Part shown: positions 42,922-53,647 of the stretch, one piece after another
Numbering within the stretch: position 1 is the first letter of the stretch
Layout: each line of letters begins with the position of its first letter
Origin: Medicago truncatula
Lineage: Eukaryota; Streptophyta; Magnoliopsida; Fabales; Fabaceae
Direction of reading: 5' to 3'
Assembly (NCBI RefSeq): GCF_003473485.1
Contig: NC_053046.1
Location: 39,579,832-39,643,831, forward strand
Length of the DNA: 64,000 nucleotides
Notes under the pieces: generated by a model
Told to the model about the DNA's origin: nothing
What the model saw: the letters and a program-made list of their open reading frames with translations, nothing else
Databases searched by the model: none
Made by a program: the position numbers and the translations under genes

Positions 42922-43332
42922 ATGGGTTTCGTTGTGACTCTGAGTTTATCAACAACAGTGCGAAATGAGGCCACAAGTTTTAATGGTTTGTCACCATATC
43001 AACCCCGTGGTACACTGCCTCATCTCTCAATCAGAAAGCCATCTTGGGTTGTGAGGACTGAGTCGAATGTTCGGAAGAAAGTAAAAAAGAAGCCGGATCC
43101 ACCTTGTGTTGTATGTGAGGGGAGTGGAAGAGTGGATTGCCATCGTTGTCAGGGACGAGGAAGGACGAATATGGTACATTTGGAAATGCTTCCAAAAGGT
43201 GAATGGCCAAACTGGTGTAGAACTTGTGGCGGAAGTGGTCTTACGTACTGCTCCCGCTGCCTTGGAACCGGAGAATATAGGGGCGTTATGGGCTTCCATT
43301 TTATGAAAAAGGACAATAAGGAATCCCAATAA
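42922..43332 (+). CDS. DnaJ-type cysteine-rich zinc-finger protein, probably chloroplast (136 aa)
   Basis: Intact frame of 136 codons. The first 50 or so residues are Ser/Thr-rich with few acids, like a plastid transit peptide. The C-terminal half holds four CxxC knuckles, CVVCEGSGRVDCHRC and CRTCGGSGLTYCSRCLGTG, the DnaJ/Hsp40 zinc-binding CxxCxGxG pattern without a J domain. Plant proteins of this build (for example BSD2, LQY1 and PSA2) act in folding or redox maintenance of photosynthetic proteins. This gene's specific partner is not known to me. The ATG follows an AG acceptor-like site, so a leader intron is possible. Confidence 0.85.
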   Translation: MGFVVTLSLSTTVRNEATSFNGLSPYQPRGTLPHLSIRKPSWVVRTESNVRKKVKKKPDPPCVVCEGSGRVDCHRCQGRGRTNMVHLEMLPKGEWPNWCRTCGGSGLTYCSRCLGTGEYRGVMGFHFMKKDNKESQ

Positions 43333-44001
43333 CACAAGTCTTAATTTTTGTTTTTTGGGTGATGATGTTATTAGGTTTGAGGTCATAGAGAATGTCATGG
43401 TACAGCTGCTTGACTTGTAATTGCAGAATAATTAATCACAATTACATCATGGAAAATTTCCTTTACTTATATGTTCTAATTTCCTACTTTACAGTGCTTT
43501 TTGATTTTCACATGCATTTTGATGTGTTGTAACTTTTTTTTTTTACTGAATGTTGTTAATTGAGTAGTGACTATATAGCTTAAAAATATTTGTTAGATGG
43601 TGATTCTGAGTGGACTGAAATATATATAGTTTCTTGAAAGAGAAAGAGCCAGATGAAAGATAAAGAGAAAAGAAAGATTATTCTTTTAAGAGATGTAAAT
43701 TTGATATAGTTTCAGGCAACTTGCACATCAGACTATGTTAAATGCTCCTACTCCTTCAAGAACAATTCAATTTTCCACTTGTTCACTGGACATGGAAAAT
43801 TGAACAGGCTTCATAAGTTTATATCTTACATATGCAATACTTTTCACCCAAAACAAATCTTGCATATGCAATACATTTTCAAATGGTCTATTGTAACATT
43901 TTAGATTGTTTACAAATTTGAATGCATAAATCTCGTTTATAGGTACTTTTAGTAATCTGACATTCCCGGTCAACTTTGGAAGGAATATCATATCATTGAT
44001 A
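43333..44001. other. Spacer between the DnaJ zinc-finger gene and UREF
   Basis: Contains the 3' end of the DnaJ gene and the upstream region of UREF. A 60-bp purine-rich block lies at 43635-43690. No other gene. Confidence 0.4.
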
Positions 44002-44721
44002 ATGCAAACAAATGAAGAGCGCGAAAAACCTGTCTTTGAAAACTCATTTTTACAGTGGAGTCAATGGCAGCTGTTGGATTCTATTCTACCTACCGGTGGA
44101 TTCGCTCATTCTTTTGGTCTTGAAGCAGCAGTTCAGTCCCGCTTAGTGTCTGATTCAAATGAGCTCAAGACATTTCTTATTCATGTATTGGAGAATACAG
44201 GGAGCTTGTTCCTTCCTTTTGTGTACTTGTCTTGCATGTCGCCGAATATGGAAACCTGGCATAAACTTGACAGGATATTGGATGCTACCCTTACTAATGA
44301 AGTGGGTCGAAAGGCATCAATCTCACAAGGATCTGCATTAATGAGGGTAGCTTCAGCTGTGTTTGCGGAGATTCCTTCTCTCAAAACAATGAGAGATTCT
44401 TCTATGAAGTTAGGGACTGTATCTTTTCATCACGCTCCTATATTTGGACTAACATGTGGTGCGTTGGGGTTCGATAGTACAAGTTCTCAGAGAGCTTTCA
44501 TGTTCATAACAATGAGAGATGTGGTATCTGCTGCTACAAGGTTGAACTTGATAGGACCCCTTGGTGCAGCATTGTTGCAACATCAAGTTGCTCCTATTGC
44601 TGAAGTTATATTAGAAAAATGGATGAATCGTGATGTTGAGGAAGCATGTCAAACTATGCCTCTTCTAGATACTGTGCAAGGTTGTCATGGTTACTTGTTT
44701 TCAAGATTGTTTTCATCTTAG
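44002..44721 (+). CDS. UREF: Urease accessory protein UreF
   Basis: Intact single-exon frame of 239 aa from the ATG at 44002, the length of known plant UreF. Diagnostic phrases: QLLDSILPTGGFAHSFGLEAA near the start, FGLTCGALGF, AATRLNLIGPLGAALLQHQV and the C-terminal HGYLFSRLFSS. UreF works in the cytosol with UreD and UreG to carboxylate and load nickel into apo-urease, so the plant can recycle urea nitrogen. This is the functional copy. A broken copy of its 3' half lies at 52867-53128. Confidence 0.95.
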   Translation: MQTNEEREKPVFENSFLQWSQWQLLDSILPTGGFAHSFGLEAAVQSRLVSDSNELKTFLIHVLENTGSLFLPFVYLSCMSPNMETWHKLDRILDATLTNEVGRKASISQGSALMRVASAVFAEIPSLKTMRDSSMKLGTVSFHHAPIFGLTCGALGFDSTSSQRAFMFITMRDVVSAATRLNLIGPLGAALLQHQVAPIAEVILEKWMNRDVEEACQTMPLLDTVQGCHGYLFSRLFSS

Positions 44722-45545
44722 AAGACCACATATATTGTTTTTAACATTGAAGTACTGTTTTCGGAATTTGGAATGGTTTTAACTTTTCATTTTGCATTTT
44801 ATTGTTTGATGTTTCACACCAAATGGTTCTGAACATTCACTTTGTTGATAATTCATTTTGGGGCGCAGTTATGGATGATAAGAAAGTGGGGTAGAAAATA
44901 AAGAATTTGACAAAGGAGGATAAAGGGTCGCCAAACAAATAACTTAAAAAATGATATAATTTTGTTAATGGAGCTAGGGGTGTAAAAATTTTGTCGGTTC
45001 GATTTTCAATTGAAAAAATATTCAAACCGACAAAATCTACATCAGTTCGGTTTGCTTTTGTTTTCATCATTTTTTAAAAGTAGAACCAAACTAAACTGAA
45101 CCAATGATATCTGGTTTGATTTGGTTCGGTTGATTGATTCACATGATGCAATAAAAAATGTAATTTTCATAACTAGAAAATAGAAACTCTCATTTTCAAT
45201 TTATTGAACACTTTCTTTAGTACCATATCTTTCTTCTTAACATGACATCTTGCTTTACTACCTCAACCTTCCAACCCATCCCTTGCCGTTGAGTGGGAGA
45301 AACCACCAGTGTTGTTTTGTCGAGTGTGAGATGACAACTGCTTCGCTTCCTCAACTCTCCAACCCATTCCTCCTCCACTGTTGTTTTGTTGAGTGTGTGA
45401 AACGACGTGCTTACTTAAGTTGTTTGAGTAATGATGTTAGTAAAATCTTAGGTCTGGCGTAAGTCAAATTGAGATTTGCAAGTTTAGTAAATCTAGCGGA
45501 TTGGTACATCGATTTCTTAGATATCAAAATTAAGTTCCGTTTCCT
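44722..45545. repeat. UREF 3' flank, source-like copy of a duplicated block
   Basis: Homologous to 53129-54420 downstream of the broken UREF copy. It includes TAGGGGTGTAAAAATTTTG at 44976, a hAT-like left end, and the phrases CAAACCGACAAAATCTAC and ACCAGTGTTGTTTTGTCGAG. It lacks the SINE and CACTA insertions seen in the other copy. No gene. Confidence 0.75.
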
Positions 45546-45940
45546 TTGGTTTGGTTAATAAAAAGTTTGGATATGAAAGATGGTTTCACTTGTAAGATAG
45601 GATATGGAGATACTAATTTCTGGTTCCAAATGTGGCGCTCAGAGCATCCTCTTTGTGATATAATCCAAGATATCCCGCCTCAGTTTATGAGCTTAAAGAT
45701 CAAGAATATCTATGAGTTGATGATAGAAATATCATTACAAATCTAAATCTTCCACTAGCCCAAGGAACTTACTATATCAATACACAGATTGATATAACTT
45801 TCTTCAAACTAAGTCTACTGTCTATAGCATCAAGGTTTTTTAATGTTTCTCCTACATGCCTTTTTTGGTTAGAAACGATGAAACTATTTCTCACCACTTT
45901 GTTCATGAGTGTTGTCTGCTTTAATTTAAAAGTCTATTAC
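45546..45940 (+). pseudogene. LINE reverse-transcriptase C-terminal fragment
   Basis: Reads LDMKDGFTCKIGYGDTNFWF then PLCDIIQDIPPQF and KIKNIYELM, followed by LNLPLAQGTYYINTQID. This resembles the segment before the zf-RVT domain of plant LINEs (GDGxxxxFWxDxW). Frames are broken. It ends the homology of the UREF-flank repeat. Confidence 0.6.
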
Positions 45941-46019
45941 TCTCTTTAGTTTTGGTTTCATCGTCTTTCTTAATTTGAATTTTTATGCCGTGATGTCCGT
46001 CTTCCCATTATTATTAATA

Positions 46020-46452
46020 GGCTGCGTAAATATATGTATTTCATCGTTGCAATTAGGGGTTATTTAAAAATTGGTCATTGTAATCGCTAATCCTGACAAT
46101 TTACTCTTGCATTGTTTAATCATTTAAAATTTCGTCCCTCTCCCCACTTAATCACTGCCACATAACTAATTTGATGACGTGGCAATCACTGTCATACATG
46201 AAATTCCAATTTTACCCATGAGTTTCAATTCTTTCTTCAATATTTTGTCCTCTTCTTAAGGGCAAAGTTGGAATTTCACGTGTGGCAGTGATTGTCACAT
46301 CATCAAATTAGTGATGTGACAGTGATTAAGTTGGTCAAAGGACGAAATTTTAAATGGTTAATGATTGCAAGGCTAGTTTGCAAGGATTAACGAATACAAG
46401 AACCCATTTTTAAACGACCCCTAATTGCAAGGATGAAATACATATTTAAGCT
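46020..46452. mobile_element. MULE-type MITE with 9-bp TSD
   Basis: 433 bp. The arms share ATGTATTTCATC, TTGCAATTAGGGGT and CATTTAAAATTTCGTCC with their mirrors, and the exact 9-bp duplication TTATTAATA lies at 46011-46019 and 46453-46461. The centre contains CACATCATCAAATTAGTGATGTG-type inverted wording. Non-coding. Confidence 0.8.
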
Positions 46453-46461
46453 TTATTAATA

Positions 46462-47126
46462 TAGTCGTGATAGCGATTTTATTCAATTTAAAATAATTTT
46501 TATTAGTCAAAATTATAAAGAAATTTTTTTATTTCAGAAAAATATTAATTTAAATGTAATAGTAATGGAAATCAACACTTTAAATTAAAAATTAAATAAT
46601 ATTCAAATATGTTTTTTCCCTAAAATAATTCATATAATTTTCGAATTTAAAAGATATTATTGTAACAAACAAATCTAAAAAAAAATCATATAATTTTCAA
46701 ATTTAAAAGATATTATTGTAACAAACAAAAAGATAAAGTATCAAAGGGTTTGCAGGTAGGTTTGTGCAATATACTTGACAATATAATTGTGATAAGTTAT
46801 ATGCCTTATATAAATGGGATGGGATAAGTTAAATGGCTTATCAAAAAAAATTCACGTGAAAAGTTAACAAACAACATGATAAGAATTTTCACATTCCCAT
46901 AGTATTTGGAAAATTCGGTAAGTCCAACTATATTGCCATAGTTTATTTATTTAAAACTCTCTTTCATTCCCCCCTAATATTTTGGAAATTCAGTTAATGA
47001 AATACATATAAATTTGAATATCTCACAATTCACATAGTTAAAAAAAGAGAAGGTCCCAACAGTTTCATCCGTCTTTTCTCGAACCCTCTTTTCATTCTCA
47101 ATACCCTCTCAAAACACTTTCAAACG
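46462..47126. other. Upstream region of PB1 gene 1 with a small tandem repeat
   Basis: TTCGAATTTAAAAGATATTA (about 46638) and TTCAAATTTAAAAGATATTA (about 46697) are tandem copies. The proximal 350 bp is homologous, in inverted orientation, to the upstream region of PB1 gene 2 (57290-57720). Confidence 0.6.
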
Positions 47127-47822
47127 ATGGAGAGAGTCAAGCTCATGATTACTTATGGTGGAGAAATCCAACCTAGGCTTACTGCTCTTCATGATCATCG
47201 TCGTTATTCCTACATCGGTGGAGACAATAAAATCATCACCGTCGATCGTAATATCAACTTCTCCGACCTCATGGCAAAGCTTTCCTCATTCATGGTTTCC
47301 AATGTTTGCTTCAAGTATCAACTCCTTGGTGAAGATTTTGATGCTTTGATCCCAGTTTATAACGAAGAAGATCTCAATCATATGATGTTCGAGTATGATC
47401 GTATGTGTCACTTTTCACGAAAGCCTGCATGGTTGAGGGTCTTCCTCTTCCCTGTCCCTGTTAACAACAACAAGGCATCTTTTGATTCTTTGGCTTCTGC
47501 TATCAAGCTCAAACAATTTTCCGTCAACTCGCTCAATTCCGTTCATGTTCCTCCTGTAGAAGATTTATCTCCTCTTACTACACCTCCACCTCCGCAATCG
47601 ACGAGGAGTCAGATTGAATTCCCAAAGACTTCTCTGGATTTTGCGCCTAAGGATACGGTCACAAAAACTAAGATGAAGCAATTTCATGGACTGCATATCG
47701 TGAATGATGAATTTGAAGATATTCTAAAACTGTTTTTGAAGCGTAATTTTTCAAAGAAGAAGGAATTTCATGGACTACACATCGTGAACGATGAATTCGA
47801 AGATATTCTACAACTGTTTTGA
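47127..47822 (+). CDS. PB1-domain protein with repeated C-terminal motif, gene 1 (231 aa)
   Basis: Residues 1-110 are a plant PB1 domain: LMITYGGEIQPR, YIGGDNKIITVDRNINFSDL, CFKYQLLGEDFDALIPVYNE and EDLNHMMFEYD, with the acidic OPCA-type D/E cluster and the basic N-terminal side both present. PB1 domains mediate head-to-tail protein pairing. A Pro/Ser/Thr-rich linker follows, then two copies of FHGLHIVNDEFEDIL (about residues 189-203 and 213-227), a motif I do not recognise. No kinase, NLP or ARF domain. Single exon, intact. Likely a small protein-interaction adaptor. A paralogue lies inverted at 56613-57281. Confidence 0.85.
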   Translation: MERVKLMITYGGEIQPRLTALHDHRRYSYIGGDNKIITVDRNINFSDLMAKLSSFMVSNVCFKYQLLGEDFDALIPVYNEEDLNHMMFEYDRMCHFSRKPAWLRVFLFPVPVNNNKASFDSLASAIKLKQFSVNSLNSVHVPPVEDLSPLTTPPPPQSTRSQIEFPKTSLDFAPKDTVTKTKMKQFHGLHIVNDEFEDILKLFLKRNFSKKKEFHGLHIVNDEFEDILQLF

Positions 47823-49626
47823 AATTGTAATTTTTTGATGTCCGGTGTAGTTCACTAATGTTTCTGAGTACAGTCAATTGTATGGATTCAAATTTATTAA
47901 TATATTGGTTTTTTATCATGGATCTGTCTCATATATTTCTTCCACTTAATTATCTCTCCTATATGTTGTTAAATTTTTTGTCTGATATTGATACGCAGTA
48001 CGTAGCCATTAGCAATTTGAATTTGGTTGATAAATTTTGTGTTTATATTTTAAATTAACACATAACAAATGAAATCAATGCATGTTATGGAAGTGAAATT
48101 TCTTTAACAAATGAAACCTAAAGTTGATTAAAAAACCTAAAACCTTTAATAACTTATTATTGGAGAAAATGTCATGTGGTGTGATACTGTCAGCATATGT
48201 TTCAGAATTTCTATATGATATTGTTTGCGGTTGGGGGAGTAATGTCTATTGGTCCTCTTATACGCATAATTCTATTAGAACTCCTTATTCTTGTGACCAA
48301 TTAAGGTACAATTTTCATTGATATGAGGTTGTAGTTAATTAATTTGATGATTCATTGTAAATGTAATTTCATTGATCAGTTTGATTTCATCTTACCTGTC
48401 TAGTATCAACCAAGTAGTCTTAGGTGTAGATCGTATAGCTATTTCTATATATTAAATCCAACCTGAAAATATGATGCACAATATTGTTCATTAGCTATAG
48501 TAATAATTAACATGTGACATTTTCTTCAAATATTACCTTCATTGATTTATACAGTATATAAATGCATATCTAAATTTTATGGCATGGTATGAGAGGTAGA
48601 CTATAACTTGATTATCATTGCAGTATGTTTAAGGTTATATAATTAGGGCCGGTCTTGTGCAAGTGCAAGAAGCTCTTGGCATAGGTCTCAAACTTAGAGG
48701 GGCTTCAATTAGAAAGAAAGAAAAAAACAACTAAAATTCTTGTACCTAGGACTAAAATCAACTACTAAATGTCCTATATCCGTAGGTAAAAGACTAATAG
48801 ACATTGATTTTGCTGTCAATTATGTATTATTCATAGGTAAATGTCTATATTTTCCTGTAGGGAAAACTCATGTTTAAATAGGCTATTTGATAAAAAAATA
48901 AAAAAAAGTTTCTTTCAACAAAATAAATGTGATTGTATGACAATTAATACTACGGCCATTTTAAGGGTTGAATAACTAAACTAATTTGAACAAAGGGATA
49001 AAAAAATTGAAGGTTCTCGGTTGTTCAAATCCGGATTAAGAAAAAATTACTAACATTTATCATAAAAAAACTACAACTCCTAAATAAATTTTTGCTTATC
49101 TACGTATAATCCTCTATTATCTATAATTACAACGTATAAATACACCATTTTAGGTTGGATTTTTCATTATTCAAAACTTACCTTTCATTAATTGCTATTT
49201 TAAAAAAATAAAAATAAAAATAAAACTAGAAACACATATTATATATAGATAAATTGGATAAGTTTCCGAACTGCCAATCCAAAATAAAATGTGTGTGATA
49301 TACTTGGAAACAAAATTTATATAAACTAGCGAAAAGAAGGGCACTCACGTGCCCATTTTTCCGCTCTTTTTATTGCACAATTGTTTGAAAATTATGAACG
49401 GTGTTTCTTTTTATGAAATTTTGATTTTGATTAAAACTAAAAATATTAAAACTAACCATGATTATCTATTTCAATGACACCAACAATATAACAAAAAAAA
49501 ATATTCTATATTCTTTTTTTTAATGATACCAACAATAATTTTTATTATAGAAAAAATTGTTTAAGGATATAATTGGGATAGTAAAAGAGTAAATATAAAT
49601 ATACTCATCTAATTTGTTGCATTTTT
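47823..49626. other. Intergenic region between PB1 gene 1 and MYB gene 1
   Basis: No gene recognised. 48170-48310 resembles 52690-52870 (TATACGCATAATTCTATTAG, TCAGCATATGTTTCAGAA), and 49325-49600 resembles 59225-59560, part of the local duplications. At 48648 TTAGGGCCGGTCTTGTGC looks like a transposon terminus, with no partner found. Confidence 0.5.
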
Positions 49627-50012
49627 TAAATAAGTTTTTCGTCCCTATAAATGTATCAAATTTTGATTTTAGTCTCTAAAATATAAAATGAGCTGTTTTC
49701 ATCGTCACAAAATTTTTTGTTTTGTTTTTTTTTTTTTTTTATCCCTAATGAATATAAATTTTGACATGTTTTTGACATTTTTTTTAACATAATATGAATA
49801 TATAAAGGTGATACATAATAAACAAACATGAAATATATACAATTTGAACATAAAAGATTTATAATCTTGACATTCACATGAACATAAAGTGGCCATTAAG
49901 GACCAAAAGCAAAATAAATTATTTTGTGAGGTTGAAAACATTCAGTTTAATTTTTTAGGGACTAAAATCAAAATTCGCTGTATTTATAGGGATGAAAAAC
50001 TTATTTAACCCC
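49627..50012. mobile_element. MULE-type MITE, left end eroded
   Basis: AAATAAGTTTTTCGTCCCTATAAATG on the left mirrors TTTATAGGGATGAAAAACTTATTTAACCCC on the right, and the ACTAAAATCAAAATT block mirrors AATTTTGATTTTAGT. Non-coding. Confidence 0.6.
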
Positions 50013-50257
50013 AAAAAAATTTATCAAAGAAAATAAAGACCTCCGTCTTAAAGTTTGGAATCTGAATTTTTCTCTCTTTCACACGTATCCGACTCCTTAT
50101 CTCTCGTCTTACTTTTGGCGAAACCGTTAAAATAGTTACATTTGTGCTCCCACTATTGGTCTCAGACCAACTCTCAAATGTCGAGCGTACATACCACCAA
50201 ACCCAACCCAACATCATTTCAACACTTTGCTTGACGCAGCTTTTTTAGGGATGCATG

Positions 50258-50596
50258 TCATACCGTAAAAGCCCCAACTCCTAAACCCACAAGTGGTGAA
50301 ACCTCAGTCAAGTCCACACATGCATGTTTTACTCCAACCCATCCGTACACCATAACATTTGCATGCCTAAGTGTCGATATTCTATCTAGAGGGTCAGTCA
50401 GAAAATTCACATGCGCCTCCTTCTTCACTGATACTCCCGCCCGCCTGAATATATCAAAAAGTACATCCCTAACAAAGTCATGCATGTACTTAAAGTTGGG
50501 AAGCTCCTTACAATGAACGGCACGCTCCCTAAAAGTATCTAGATACGCCTTACGACAAACCGGGCACACCTCATCAATGGAAAATAATGGAATCAT
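50258..50596 (-). pseudogene. Retroelement-associated conserved domain fragment
   Basis: Open minus-strand frame reading CPVCRKAYLDTFRERAVHC, HDFVRDVLFDIFRRAGVSV, FLTDPLDRISTLRHANVM, HACVDLTEVSPLVGLGVGAF. I recall this arrangement (CxxC...H/C, VRD.L.DI...AG, R.AD, .C.DLT..SPL) from plant proteins found next to reverse-transcriptase-like genes. Downstream the frame degenerates into stops, and no start or partner exon is visible. Likely dead repeat-derived sequence. Confidence 0.5.
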
Positions 50597-50948
50597 AATT
50601 TGAAATTAATATTATTAAAATTTGAATTTTAAAATAATAATAGAAATCAAAATTTTAAATAAAACATAAATTATATTATAAAAAAAACTAATTAATATTC
50701 AAACAATTCTTAAATAAAAGTTTGCATATCAAACGTGCATATTATGTAAAAGAAAGAGAACGAAACCCGTTAATCCAACTATATTGTCTTACGTCATTCA
50801 CAGACAGTTAATCGTTAGTTTGATGACTATGAGATAATTTTGTACTCCCCTGGTACTTAGGAAAATCAGTTTACTCAATACTTATAAATTTGATTTTCTC
50901 ACATAGAAGGGTTGAAAATCAGTTTACTCAATACCTAGTATCATCATC

Positions 50949-52302
50949 ATGTCTTCATCATCATCGGTCGATACTAAAAAAGGAAAATGGTCAAAAGAAG
51001 AGGATGAAATATTAAAAGCATATGTGGAAAAACATGGAACCAGAAATTGGGACGAGGTATCAAAGAACACAGGACTTGCACACTTCGGAAGAAGTTGCCG
51101 TTTTAGATGGTATAATAACCTAAGACCTGGTGTAAAAAAGGGTCCATTTAGTAAAGAAGAAGAAAATAAAGTCTTTCAGTTACGTAAGAAGTTTGGTGGA
51201 TTCAAATGGTCTAAAATCGCTCGCGAGGTATTTTTGTTCATGTTTTACTTTCTTTTTTTTTCAATTGAACCTATAACAACATAGTCACATACATAGGAGG
51301 TTATTTGGATTTTTTACATACACTCTAGTCTGAAAAATCTAGCTTTACATAATTTGGTATTTTTTTGATCATGTCATTAATTTGCATTCGTTATTTTTGT
51401 GACAGTTGCCTGGAAGAACCGATAATGACATCAAGAACTTTTGGAATGCGAGAAAGAGAAAACATAAAAAGTGTGGCTTGTCACCCTTCCCTGACAACAT
51501 GGAACTGGATGATGAGTTGAATGGTGGTTCCAGTGGCCAACAAGTTGAGGATTCTCAAGAAAATAACTTTGATGTCTCAAATAAGCAGTTTTCAAAGTTG
51601 GTTGATGATTCAAATATGTTCTACAATAATGTGGGAAGTACTTCTACAAGCAATCATACTACCTCGAGATTGATTGATAGGTGAGTAGATTATGCATTGC
51701 TATACATCTATTAGTGTTGCCAATATTAATAATAGTTTTCTGTAAAAAAATTATACGTTAAATTTACAATTACTTTCGTCAATTTCAGGGGTGGCGCTGG
51801 AATTTCACCTATACTTTTGACTATGCAATCTGATCTGCCTCCACTCCCTCAGAATCCACCACCTATGGAGACTCAATATCAGATGTCAGGATCAATTTCT
51901 CCATATACAGAAGAGAATTGGGAAGGTTTGGATGCTAGTCGCGTGAATTCCTCTAAGATAAATTTTGTTGATGAAGAAGGGAAGAAGCCAGTTTCTTCGG
52001 AGAACGATTTTGAAGGAAACCATAACGACTTAATTGCTACAGATATTTGGTTTAACTATGACTTATATGAAAAAGACATTAACAACTTACATGACAAGCT
52101 TCAGCATGATGTAAATGATTCCTTGGACACAACTATGTATGGAAAAGGGGAGGAGCCAGTTTCTTCGGAGCATGATTTTGAAGTAAACCATGATGACTTA
52201 ATGAATCCGAAACTTTGGTTTGACATCAACGAATTACTCAATGACGATGACAATAACTTTGATCATGACAAGCTTCCACAACTATATATGGAGAAGGCAT
52301 AG
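50949..52302 (+). CDS. GAMYB-like R2R3-MYB transcription factor, gene 1, three exons (355 aa)
   Basis: Exons 50949-51227, 51406-51680 and 51789-52302 join in frame across GT-AG introns; the second intron splits an Arg codon. R2 is KGKWSKEEDEILKAYVEKHG...WDEVSKNTG; R3 is KKGPFSKEEENKVFQLRKKF...WSKIAREV|LPGRTDNDIKNFW, with the splice in the usual MYB place before LPGR. The closest pattern is the GAMYB/MYB97-101-120 type. The R2 recognition helix reads HFGRSCRFRWYNNLRP where relatives and gene 2 have RCGKSCRLRW, so DNA contacts may be altered. The C-terminus is acidic and has two copies of PVSSE-DFE-NH-DL. It is expected to be nuclear. Tandem paralogue at 59833. Confidence 0.88.
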
Positions 52303-52866
52303 ATCCAGATCTTTTGTTCAACACAACGATGTCATTAGAAACCTACATGGCATTCTACCACGAGATGTATACATACTAAGTGATTTCTGAAGGATTGTAG
52401 ACGAGAGCAAGTTAGCTTATAGTGTTTGAAATGAAAGTTTTCTTGGTTTTGTTATTTTGTTTTCCTGAGAATTGAGTTGTAGTATGAATGTTTCTTTCTA
52501 TTTAATGTATACTACTTTATGCACTATGCATGTCAGTATTCTTTTTCCTTCACCTTATTGCTTATTAAATGTGAATTATTATGCTTTATGGTCATACTAT
52601 TGTGGCTGCTGAGAAGGAAAAATCATGGCTACACTATTTTGTATAACTGTAACAAATATTTGAGGCACTATATTTTACTAAACATGTCAATTGGTATTAT
52701 ACGCACAATTCTATTGGAACTCATTATTATTGATTCCTAATCATCCTTTATTTCCATGTCATCAAAATGGTTTCTATTAGCGTAAATTCCAAAGTCATTT
52801 CCAAGCTTCTGATTTAAGAATGTTACTATATTTGGAGAAATTGTTACGTTCAGCATATGTTTCAGA
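52303..52866. other. 3' flank of MYB gene 1
   Basis: No gene. Its last part (52690-52866) resembles 48170-48310 downstream of PB1 gene 1 and then joins the UREF fragment. Confidence 0.4.
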
Positions 52867-53128
52867 ACTTCTCTCAAAACAATGAGAGATTCTTCTCTGA
52901 AGTTAGGGACAGTATCTGCTACTAAAAGGTTGAACTTGATAGGACCTTTGGTGCAGCATTGTTGCAATATCAAGTTGCTCCTATTGCTGAAGTTATATTA
53001 GAAAAATGGATGAATCGAGATGTTGAGGAAGCATGTCAAACTATGCCTCTTCTAGACACTGTGCAAGTTGCCATGGTTACTTGTTTTCAAGACTGTTTTC
53101 ATCTTAGAAGACCACATTTAATGTTTTT
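52867..53128 (+). pseudogene. Broken copy of the 3' half of UREF
   Basis: Matches UREF from CTCAAAACAATGAGAGATTC (44383) to the end of the gene. It lacks 105 bp between two GTATCT hexamers (44419 and 44524 in the intact gene), retaining one. It also has lost a C in GGACCCCTTGG (here GGACCTTTGG), a G in CAAGGTTG and carries other small changes, so the frame is shifted. There is no 5' half and no promoter. Its downstream DNA is duplicated with it. Confidence 0.92.
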
Positions 53129-53304
53129 AACGTTGAATTACTGAAAATTGTTTTGTATTGTATTCTTATTAATTATTTGCAGTTATGGATTGTAATTTAT
53201 AAGAAAGTCGGGTAGAAAATAAAAACATTTAATTTTGTTAATAGGGGTGTACAAATTCGCTCGGTTCAATTCTCAGTCAAAAAAATATTCAAACCGACAA
53301 AATC

Positions 53305-53422
53305 ATTTTTTGAAGTTAAGTTAGCCCATCTAAATTGGCATTGGAAAGAATATAGACATGAGACCTCAAAGAGTAGCATAATCTAAGACCCAAGCCAATT
53401 TCACCGCGTCAACCCAAGTGTC
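53305..53422 (-). mobile_element. Short retroposed element (SINE-like) with 15-bp TSD
   Basis: 118 bp starting with a T-run on this strand (an A-tail on the minus strand), bounded by perfect 15-bp direct repeats CAAACCGACAAAATC at 53290-53304 and 53423-53437. The homologous site near 45030 has one copy of that 15-mer and no insert. The minus strand reads TTGGGTTGACGCGGTG then AATTGGCTTGGGTC. I do not recognise the family. Confidence 0.82.
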
Positions 53423-53647
53423 CAAACCGACAAAATCTCCATCAGTTCAGTCTGCTTTTGTTTTCGTTGTTTTTCAAAAGTAGAACCAAACTAAACTAAA
53501 CCAATGATATATGGTTTGATTTGGTCTGATTGGTTGATTCACATGATGCAATAAAAAAAATGTAATTTTCATAGTTAGAAAGTAGAAACTCTCATTTTCA
53601 ATTCATTCAACACTCTTATAGTACCCTATCTGCCTTCTTAACATGGC

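Noticed and set aside
43027-43398. 123-codon antisense frame over the DnaJ zinc-finger gene
   Set aside because: It is a shadow; the plus-strand frame has the four CxxC knuckles.
52959-53144. A short intact gene in the UREF copy
   Set aside because: It is only the part of the UREF pseudogene that remains open between frameshifts and has no proper start.
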